DNA of 64,000 bases from Sphingopyxis sp. 2PD (GTDB lineage Bacteria; Pseudomonadota; Alphaproteobacteria; Sphingomonadales; Sphingomonadaceae): positions 1 to 64,000 of the forward strand of contig NZ_SCMU01000011.1 in NCBI RefSeq assembly GCF_005503695.1. Reading direction: 5' to 3'. The notes under the pieces are model-generated. The model saw only the letters and a list, made by a program, of their open reading frames with translations, had not been told where the DNA came from and did not search any database. The position numbers and the translations under genes were made by a program. The stretch's first letter is position 1, and each line of letters opens with the position of its first letter. Below, one piece after another: positions 58,466 to 64,000 of the stretch.

Positions 58466-58547
58466 CCGTTCGCATCGAGCGAAGTCGAGATGCCCTTCGG
58501 AATGGCGCGAGGCAGCGGGGTGTCTCGACTTCGCTCGACACGAACGG
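58466..58547. repeat. Palindromic repeat, family E, copy 2
   Basis: Arms 58466-58490 and 58523-58547 between the ABC ATPase and nadB. It ends 7 bp before the nadB ATG, so it includes or replaces the leader. Confidence 0.85.
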
Positions 58548-58554
58548 AATTTTG

Positions 58555-60141
58555 ATGGCCGCTGATTCTTCACACGACGTCATCATCGTCGGCTCGGGCG
58601 CTGCCGGGCTCACCGCCGCGATCGCGCTCGCCGATCATTGTCGCGTGCTCGTGCTCGCGAAAGGCGAGCTCACCGGCGGGTCGACCGCCTGGGCGCAAGG
58701 CGGGATCGCCGCGGTGCTCGATGCGGGCGACACCTTCGAAAATCATATCGAGGACACGATGGTCGCGGGCGGCGGATTGAACCGGCGCGAGACGGTCGAG
58801 TTCGTCGTCGAGAATGCGCCCGCCTCGATCGAACGGCTGGTCGAGATGGGCGTGCCTTTCAACAAGGACAGCGACGCGCTGCACCTGACGCGCGAGGGCG
58901 GCCACTCGCACCGCCGCATCGTCCATGTCGACGACGCGACCGGCTGGGCGGTGCAGGCGGCTTTGCTCAAGACCGCTGCAGCGCATCCGAACATCACCTT
59001 GCTTCCGGGGCAGGCGTGCATCGACCTGATCACCGGACGGCATGAGGAACGCTATTCGGGATCGGGCCGCGTGTGGGGCGTCTATGCGCTCGATGAAAAA
59101 ACCGGGAAGGTCCACGCCCATGTCGGTCGCGCGACGATCCTCGCGAGCGGCGGCGCGGGGCGCGTCTATCAATTCTCTACGGCACCGCGGGGCGCCACCG
59201 GCGACGGCATCGCGATGGCCTGGCGCGCCGGCTGCCGCGTGTCGAACATGGAAATGATGCAGTTCCACCCGACCTGCCTCTACAATCTCGACGTCAAGAA
59301 TTTCCTGATCACCGAGGCGGTGCGCGGCGAGGGCGGTATCCTCAAGCATCCCGTCACCGGCCATCGTTACATGCCCGACTATGACGCGCGCGCCGAACTC
59401 GCGCCGCGCGATGTCGTGGCGCGCGCCAACGACGACCAGATCAAGCGCTTCGGGCTCGATTATGTCCACTTGGACATCAGCCATCTCGACCGCGATTTCG
59501 TCGCCGGGCATTTCCCGAACATCTACGACAAGCTGCTGACGCTGGGCATCGACATGACCAAGCAGCCGATCCCGGTGGTGCCCGCGCAGCATTATACCTG
59601 CGGCGGCATCCTGATCGACCTTGCCGGACGCACCGACCTGCCGGGGCTGTATGCCGCAGGCGAATGCACCGAAAGTGGCCTCCACGGCGCCAATCGCCTC
59701 GCATCGAACAGCCTGCTCGAATGTTTCGTCTTCGGCGAAGCGGCGGCAAAGGACATCATCGCGCGCTGGGACCAGCTCGAGCCGCCGCCGCCGATCCGCC
59801 CGTGGGACGAAAGCCGCGTCACCGATTCGGACGAAGAGGTGATCATCAAGCAGAACTGGACCGAAATCCGCCGCTTCATGTGGAATTATGTCGGCATCGT
59901 GCGCACGACGAAAAGGCTCGAGCGCGCGCAGCACCGCATCCGCCTGCTGACCGGCGAGGTCGAGGATTATTACGGCCACTTCCGCGTCACCACCGACCTG
60001 ATCGAACTGCGCAACCTGCTCCAATGCGCCGAGCTCATCGTGCGCAGCGCGCTCCACCGCAAGGAAAGCCGCGGGCTGCATTACACGCTCGACTATCCGG
60101 CGATGCTTCCACAGGCGGTGGACACGGTGTTGGTGCCGTAA
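58555..60141 (+). CDS. nadB: L-aspartate oxidase
   Basis: 528 residues from ATG 58555 (MAADSSHDVIIVGSGAAGLT). FAD motif IIVGSGAAGLTAAIALADHC, GGSTAWAQGGIAAVLD, EGGHSHRRIVHVDDATGWAV, ASGGAGRVYQFSTAPRGATG, TCGGILIDLAGRTDLPGLYA with AAGECTESGLHGANRLASNS. Oxidises L-aspartate to iminoaspartate for quinolinate and NAD. nadA and nadC are not in the window. Its ribosome site is weak because the E repeat sits just upstream. Confidence 0.95.
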   Translation: MAADSSHDVIIVGSGAAGLTAAIALADHCRVLVLAKGELTGGSTAWAQGGIAAVLDAGDTFENHIEDTMVAGGGLNRRETVEFVVENAPASIERLVEMGVPFNKDSDALHLTREGGHSHRRIVHVDDATGWAVQAALLKTAAAHPNITLLPGQACIDLITGRHEERYSGSGRVWGVYALDEKTGKVHAHVGRATILASGGAGRVYQFSTAPRGATGDGIAMAWRAGCRVSNMEMMQFHPTCLYNLDVKNFLITEAVRGEGGILKHPVTGHRYMPDYDARAELAPRDVVARANDDQIKRFGLDYVHLDISHLDRDFVAGHFPNIYDKLLTLGIDMTKQPIPVVPAQHYTCGGILIDLAGRTDLPGLYAAGECTESGLHGANRLASNSLLECFVFGEAAAKDIIARWDQLEPPPPIRPWDESRVTDSDEEVIIKQNWTEIRRFMWNYVGIVRTTKRLERAQHRIRLLTGEVEDYYGHFRVTTDLIELRNLLQCAELIVRSALHRKESRGLHYTLDYPAMLPQAVDTVLVP

Positions 60142-60145
60142 AAAG

Positions 60146-60626
60146 AATTATCTCACACAAAGACACAAAGACACAAAGGCACAAAGAAGGGTTGGGATGA
60201 GCTCCGAAACCGAAGCGCTCGCGACAATTGCAGTGGATTGCGGGTTTAGGCTGCACCGCGACTTGGGACCGGGTCTGCTCGAATCTGTTTATGAAGCGAT
60301 CCTTGCGGATCAACTAACCCGAAAGGGGCTGTTTGTAGAGCGCCAACGACCGATCCCGATACATTATGACGGAATCGAACTCGCCGAAGGGTTTCGCGCG
60401 GACCTGTTGTTGAATGGCAAGCTGCTGATCGAACTAAAATCTGTTGAACGGCTTTCGCCACTTCATCAAAAACAAGTCCTGACCTACCTTCGCCTTCTCG
60501 ATTTGCCTCTAGGGCTCTTAATGAATTTTGGCGGTGCCACCTTCAAAGAGGGTGTCTGCCGGATCGCCAACGGTAATTTGGCCCGCTGATCTTCTTCGTG
60601 GCTTTGTGTCTTTGTGTGAGATAATT
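60146..60626. mobile_element. Cassette with 25-bp perfect inverted ends carrying a GxxExxY gene
   Basis: Perfect terminal inverted repeats AATTATCTCACACAAAGACA (60146-60170 in full) and 60602-60626, each made of iterated CACAAAGA units continuing inward. The 481-bp unit holds one gene, the GxxExxY protein. No transposase, so it could be a non-autonomous mobile unit. The element at 20078-20212 has the same style without a gene. Confidence 0.6.
60197..60589 (+). CDS. GxxExxY protein (PD-(D/E)XK nuclease-like)
   Basis: 130 residues. The motif GPGLLESVYEAILADQLTRK (GxxxExxY) and the nuclease-type core ADLLLNGKLLIELKSVERLS (Asp ... Glu-Leu-Lys) match the GxxExxY / PDDEXK_3 family. The following HQKQVLTYLRLLDLPLGLLM and NFGGATFKEGVCRI are typical. 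A nuclease role is predicted by fold only. The gene's base use is less GC-rich than its neighbours, fitting transfer, and it sits inside a cassette of inverted repeats. Confidence 0.88.
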   Translation: MSSETEALATIAVDCGFRLHRDLGPGLLESVYEAILADQLTRKGLFVERQRPIPIHYDGIELAEGFRADLLLNGKLLIELKSVERLSPLHQKQVLTYLRLLDLPLGLLMNFGGATFKEGVCRIANGNLAR

Positions 60627-60628
60627 TT

Positions 60629-60877
60629 CTACCCACCTATCCCCAACAACCGCCCGACCAGAATCAACACAATCGCCCCGATCACCGACGCGAAACATCC
60701 CGCGCGGTGGAATTCGCCGCGAACGCCGCGCGTCGTCACCAGCCCCGCGAGCAGCGAGCCGCCGATGCCGAGCAGGATCGTCGCGATCCATCCCATCTCG
60801 ACCGCGCCCGGATAAAAGAAGCGCGCCAGCGCGCCGATGATCAGGCCCGAGATGATCGCGCCGATGATGTTGATCAT
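60629..60877 (-). CDS. GlsB/YeaQ/YmgE-family membrane protein
   Basis: 82 residues with three hydrophobic segments: IIGAIISGLIIGALARFFYPG, MGWIATILLGIGGSLLAGL, CFASVIGAIVLILVGRLLGI. The GalARfxxPG and GxxGS marks are those of the transglycosylase-associated / YeaQ family linked to stress. Its ATG overlaps the stop of the M20 hydrolase gene (ATGA). Confidence 0.9.
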   Translation of the reverse strand: MINIIGAIISGLIIGALARFFYPGAVEMGWIATILLGIGGSLLAGLVTTRGVRGEFHRAGCFASVIGAIVLILVGRLLGIGG

Positions 60878-62082
60878 GTGCCAAACCCTTCATGCAAAAA
60901 CTGCTCGGCCAGCGCCGCGTGCAGTGCCGCGCCGCGCGCCATCACTTTTTCGTCGAGCACCATATGGTTGCTGTGCAGCCCGCAGCATTGCCGCCAGTCG
61001 CTGCCCGCTTCGCTGGCGCCCAGCCAGAACATCGCGCCGGGAACTTTTTCAAGCACGTAGGAGAAATCCTCGGCGCCCATCACCGGATGGTCCATCGTCA
61101 GCCAGGCCGCTTCGCCAAAGGTCGCTTCGACGACCGACTGGCCGAAACTCACCGCGCGCGCGTCGCAGACAGTGACGGGGAAGCCCTCGACGATTTCGAC
61201 CTCGGCGGTGCAGCCATGCGCCTCGGCGATCGCGGGGGCGAGGCGTTTCAGCTCGCGCGCCACCATCGCGCGACGCTCGGGCGACAGGGTACGGATCGTC
61301 CCTTGCATCTCGGCGATCTCGGGGATGATATTGTTCGTCGTGCCTGCCGCGATCTTCGCGATCGTCACCACTGCGGGGTCAAAGACCGAGATGCGGCGCG
61401 TGACCATCGTCTGGATCGCGGTGACGATCGCGCAGGCGACCGGGATCGGGTCGACCGCATCGTGCGGCATCGACGCGTGGCCCCCCGCGCCCTTGACGGT
61501 GATCGACAGCACGTCAGACGAAGCGAGCAGCGGCCCGGCGCGCGACGCAAAAATCCCGTGCGGCGCATTGGGCATGATGTGCAGAGCAAAAGCCGCGTCG
61601 GGCAGCGGGTCGATGATCCCGTCATCCAGCATGAAGCGCGCCCCATGATGGCCCTCTTCGCCCGGTTGGAACATGAACATCACCGTTCCCGGCAACCGGT
61701 CGCGCGCCGCGCACAGCAGCTTCGCCGCGCCGACGAGCATCGCAACATGCGTGTCATGCCCGCACGCATGCATCGCGCCGCTGATCTCCGACGAGAAATC
61801 GAGCCCGGTTTCCTCGAGCAGCGGCAACGCATCCATGTCGCCGCGCAGCAGCACGGTCCGCCCGTTGGCCGGCCCGCGCAGGATGGCGACCAGCCCGGTC
61901 GTCGACGGCCCCTCGCGAAATTCAAGCGGCAACCCGGCGAGCGCGTCCTTGATCTTCGCCAGCGTCTTGGGGTTTTGTAGGCCGAGTTCAGGCTCGCGGT
62001 GAATGGCGCGGCGCAGGTCGACAAGATCGCCGAGCAGCGTTTCGGCCTCGGCGGGCCAGCTACTGGTGGTGGTAAGCGTCAT
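60874..62082 (-). CDS. M20-family amidohydrolase (hippurate hydrolase-like)
   Basis: 402 residues. Metal site motifs: GAMHACGHDTHVAMLVGAAK (His, Asp), FMFQPGEEGHHGARFML (Glu-Glu), PDAAFALHIMPNAPHG (His), VMGAEDFSYVLEKVPG. M20D enzymes cleave N-acyl amino acids or similar amides. Followed (ATGA) by the GlsB gene. The substrate is unknown. Confidence 0.93.
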   Translation of the reverse strand: MTLTTTSSWPAEAETLLGDLVDLRRAIHREPELGLQNPKTLAKIKDALAGLPLEFREGPSTTGLVAILRGPANGRTVLLRGDMDALPLLEETGLDFSSEISGAMHACGHDTHVAMLVGAAKLLCAARDRLPGTVMFMFQPGEEGHHGARFMLDDGIIDPLPDAAFALHIMPNAPHGIFASRAGPLLASSDVLSITVKGAGGHASMPHDAVDPIPVACAIVTAIQTMVTRRISVFDPAVVTIAKIAAGTTNNIIPEIAEMQGTIRTLSPERRAMVARELKRLAPAIAEAHGCTAEVEIVEGFPVTVCDARAVSFGQSVVEATFGEAAWLTMDHPVMGAEDFSYVLEKVPGAMFWLGASEAGSDWRQCCGLHSNHMVLDEKVMARGAALHAALAEQFLHEGFGT

Positions 62083-62161
62083 GCGCGGCCTCTCGTTCGC
62101 GGTGGTTTGGCGGTACCTTGTCGCCGAACCACCGCGAAGTCGAGGGGGAGCGCGCCGCGCC

Positions 62162-62800
62162 CTACGCCAGTGCCGCCGCCCGCCGCTGTTTCCGCCCTGC
62201 GACCAAGCGCAGCACGATAACCGCCAGGACCAGCGCGACCGGCAGCGCGTACCAGCCGCTCACCGGGATGCGTTTGCCATTGGTGAAGATGAAGCTGACC
62301 GCGACCATCCAGACGCCCCACCAGTGCAGGCGCCCCCAGAACTTGGGGCCGAGCGCCTTGACCATCCGGTCGAACGAGGTCGCGGCGAGCAGCGCGATGA
62401 AGACATAGGCGGTGCCGCCCGTCGCGATCGATTTGGGGTTCGTCAGCACCCAGAAGGTGCCGGGATCGGTTTTCCACAGCGCGATGATCGCGAGCGCGTG
62501 GATGAAGTGCGACATCGCAAAGCCCAGCCCGAGCTGGCGCCGGTTGCGGCGCATCCAGCGCGTGACGGGGCCGGGCCACAGCTTCACCGCCGCCGACGCG
62601 GCAAAGGCGGCGAGGAACAGGACGAGCGATGTGCGCGCGGTGGCGCGGATCACCATGCGAAAGCCTTCGGTGTCCCAACCGATAGCGAAGAGAAAGCCGA
62701 GCGACATTGCTGCGAGCGCGCCGGTCAGCGTCCAGAACAACCCCCAGCCTTCGGACAAGCCCTTGGTCGGCACTGCCGCTTCCGTCGTTATCGCCGTCAT
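62162..62800 (-). CDS. Ferric-reductase-like / MsrQ-like membrane protein
   Basis: 212 residues with about six membrane segments. Haem-type His are in FAMSHFIHALAIIAL and GRLHWWGVWMVAVSFIF, and the RTSLVLFLAAFAASAAV helix fits the ferric reductase-like transmembrane domain (cytochrome b of MsrQ and Nox type). It lacks flavin and NADPH domains, so it would be an electron carrier in the membrane. Divergent from the PadR regulator. Confidence 0.75.
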   Translation of the reverse strand: MTAITTEAAVPTKGLSEGWGLFWTLTGALAAMSLGFLFAIGWDTEGFRMVIRATARTSLVLFLAAFAASAAVKLWPGPVTRWMRRNRRQLGLGFAMSHFIHALAIIALWKTDPGTFWVLTNPKSIATGGTAYVFIALLAATSFDRMVKALGPKFWGRLHWWGVWMVAVSFIFTNGKRIPVSGWYALPVALVLAVIVLRLVAGRKQRRAAALA

Positions 62801-62817
62801 CCCATCCTCCGATTAAA

Positions 62818-62857
62818 GCCTAGTGTTGCTAGGTATAACTTGCATGCCTAGCGTTGC
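62818..62857. promoter_or_regulatory. Direct repeats, likely PadR operator
   Basis: GCCTAGTGTTGC (62818-62829) and GCCTAGCGTTGC (62846-62857), one mismatch, 28 bp apart, and CCTAG-N5-CTAGG (62819-62833). They lie between the divergent ferric-reductase-like and PadR genes, 18 bp before the PadR ATG. Confidence 0.6.
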
Positions 62858-62875
62858 AAAGCTAAATCGGCGGGC

Positions 62876-63202
62876 ATGTCTGCGGAAATGCTCAAGGGCC
62901 ATCTCGATGCCGTGCTGCTCGCCACGATCGGCGACGACGCGCTGCACGGTTATGCGATCATCGAGGCGATCCGCGCGCGCAGCGGCGGCCATTTCGACCT
63001 GCCCGAAGGCACAATCTATCCGGCGCTGCACCGGCTCGAACTCGCTGGGCTGCTCGCCAGCCGCTGGGTCCAGCCCAACGGCGGGCGCAAACGGCGCGTC
63101 TATGCGCTGACCGACAGCGGCCGTCAGTCGCTGGTCGAGCGGCGCGCGGGCTGGCAGAGCTTTGCCAGCGGCATCGACCGCGTGCTGGGCGCGCGCGCAT
63201 GA
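62876..63202 (+). CDS. PadR-family transcriptional regulator
   Basis: 108 residues: MSAEMLKGHLDAVLLATIGD, DALHGYAIIEAIRARSGGHF, DLPEGTIYPALHRLELAGLL, ASRWVQPNGGRKRRVYALTD. PadR N-terminal wHTH (HGYxI...GTIYPALHRLE) with a short C-terminal dimer helix. Its stop overlaps the start of the HAAS-type gene (ATGA), the usual PadR/HAAS partnership. Confidence 0.93.
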   Translation: MSAEMLKGHLDAVLLATIGDDALHGYAIIEAIRARSGGHFDLPEGTIYPALHRLELAGLLASRWVQPNGGRKRRVYALTDSGRQSLVERRAGWQSFASGIDRVLGARA

Positions 63203-63795
63203 GCGGCCCGATCGCCACCTATCTCGACGAGCTCGATGATGTGCTGGCGTTCGATCCGGGCCTGTCGCGGCGCGTGCGCGCCGAGATCGAATCGCATCTG
63301 TGCGACACCGCCGAACAGGTGGGCGAGGCCGATGCAGTGCGGCGCTTTGGCCGTGCGAGCGACATTGCGCGCGCTTATGCCGAGGCGGCCTTGCCCGACC
63401 GGTTGCGGCGCTCGTGCGTCGCGGCGGGGCTGCTGGGGGTCGCGACGCTGCTGTTGATGCGGCTGCGCACGGTCGTCCTCGACATCCCGGGCGGCGCCGA
63501 CCCGCTGACCTGGTTCGATCGCGGCGGACTGGTTGCGGCGCTGGCGTGCATCGGCGCGGCGTGGTGGATGGCGTCGCGGCGCCGGATCGCGCTGGTGCGC
63601 CGCTGGTTGCACTTCGCCGCGGGCAGTCTGGCGCTGTCGGTCGGTGCCAGTCTGGTGCGCGCGTTTCAGGGCGCGTCGGGCGATTCGGCGCATGCGCTGA
63701 TCGTCGGGACCGCGCTCATCGAACTGCTGTTGCTCGGCGGGCTGATGGCGCAGCTGGCGCGGCTCGACCGCTATGCGCGGCGTCTGGCGCTCTAG
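63199..63795 (+). CDS. HAAS/DUF1700-type membrane protein, PadR partner
   Basis: 198 residues. The N-terminal soluble helix bundle (YLDELDDVLAFDPGLSRRVR, AEIESHLCDTAEQVGEADAV, RRFGRASDIARAYAEAAL) is the HAAS domain seen in proteins encoded with PadR, followed by about four membrane segments. Its stop overlaps that of the convergent acyl-CoA dehydrogenase gene by 4 bp. Role unknown. Confidence 0.8.
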   Translation: MSGPIATYLDELDDVLAFDPGLSRRVRAEIESHLCDTAEQVGEADAVRRFGRASDIARAYAEAALPDRLRRSCVAAGLLGVATLLLMRLRTVVLDIPGGADPLTWFDRGGLVAALACIGAAWWMASRRRIALVRRWLHFAAGSLALSVGASLVRAFQGASGDSAHALIVGTALIELLLLGGLMAQLARLDRYARRLAL

Positions 63796-64000
63796 CGCTT
63801 GCCGCCAAACAATTGCCGCCCTGCCAGGTCGAGCATGATCTCCTCGCTGCCGCCGCCGATCGCATTGACGCGCACCTCGCGGTAGATGCGCTCGACTTTG
63901 CTGCCGGTGATATAGGACGCGCCGCCCAGCACCTGCGCCGCTTCGCGCGCCACCGCCTCCAGCATCCGCGTCGCCTGTACCTTCAGCATCGCAAAGTCGG
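63792..64000 (-). CDS. Acyl-CoA dehydrogenase, C-terminal part (cut by window edge)
   Basis: The last 69 or so residues: DFAMLKVQATRMLEAVAREA, AQVLGGASYITGSKVERIYR, EVRVNAIGGGSEEIMLDLAG. The AQxLGGxxY and YREVRVNAIGGGSEEIM motifs are the C-terminal domain signature of acyl-CoA dehydrogenases; the GGGSEE replaces the common GGTxEI. The start is beyond the window. Convergent with the HAAS gene. Confidence 0.9.
   Translation of the reverse strand, partial: DFAMLKVQATRMLEAVAREAAQVLGGASYITGSKVERIYREVRVNAIGGGSEEIMLDLAGRQLFGGKR

Noticed and set aside
58570..60081. Long minus-strand frame across nadB
   Set aside because: Antisense shadow of a clear aspartate oxidase gene.
60146..60189. Short CACAAAGA repeats as a CRISPR-like array
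   Set aside because: Units are 8-9 bp without spacers and mirror the other end of the cassette.

Overview
The window looks like chromosomal DNA of a high-GC alphaproteobacterium of the order Sphingomonadales, most like Sphingopyxis or a close relative. This is inferred from gene content: a BamF-type DUF3035 lipoprotein, the ribF / ileS / lspA order, a short HRDC-less ribonuclease D next to lptC-lptA, a large TonB-dependent receptor, paired DUF4402 proteins, and many short palindromic intergenic repeats. I found no rRNA, tRNA, CRISPR array, prophage, transposase or complete IS. Genes are densely packed, and many neighbours share a 4-bp ATGA or GTGA stop/start overlap.

Layout. 1-4.6 kb: three secreted DUF4189 paralogues (one cut by the window edge) surrounding a lipoprotein and a haem-oxygenase-like diiron protein paired with a cupin. 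4.7-11.9 kb: small accessory genes, including a YafY/WYL regulator, a GFA protein, a PNPOx-like / GST / tautomerase / DMT operon divergent from a LysR regulator, a MipA outer-membrane protein and a HEXXH protein. 11.9-15.9 kb: dxs, a RelE-type toxin-antitoxin pair touching its stop codon, a membrane protein, and a thioesterase divergent from an HxlR regulator. 16-25.7 kb: a long minus-strand housekeeping run, purE-purK-folA-dipeptidase-ribF-GDPD-ileS-lspA-bamF. 25.9-31.6 kb: GGDEF protein, a GDT1-like protein, dps, a two-domain cold-shock protein with an RGG-rich tail, rnd, lptC-lptA.

31.8-41.5 kb: an Atm1-type ABC exporter, an organoarsenical/arsenic operon (arsR-arsI-arsC-aquaporin) with visible operators, a CPA2/RCK antiporter, recQ, and a phosphatase-like / membrane / sterol-desaturase operon. 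41.6-49.5 kb: GMC oxidoreductase, a tandem-HxlR regulator, VOC protein, TonB receptor, and glnK-amtB behind a consensus sigma-54 promoter. 50-57.4 kb: EEP phosphatase operon, secreted unknowns, tldD, two DUF4402 proteins and a CHCC zinc-finger protein. 57.5-64 kb: an orphan ABC ATPase, nadB, a GxxExxY nuclease-like cassette in perfect inverted repeats, GlsB/M20 genes, a ferric-reductase-like membrane protein divergent from a PadR/HAAS pair, and the end of an acyl-CoA dehydrogenase.

The most unusual signals are: the separate HDO and cupin genes (2073-3402), which recall the fused SznF architecture; the GxxExxY cassette in 25-bp terminal inverted repeats (60146-60626) with a similar gene-less element at 20078; a palindromic repeat inserted in frame in ileS; one repeat family inserted into another with flanking CTAG; and candidate small RNAs downstream of amtB and of the TonB receptor gene.
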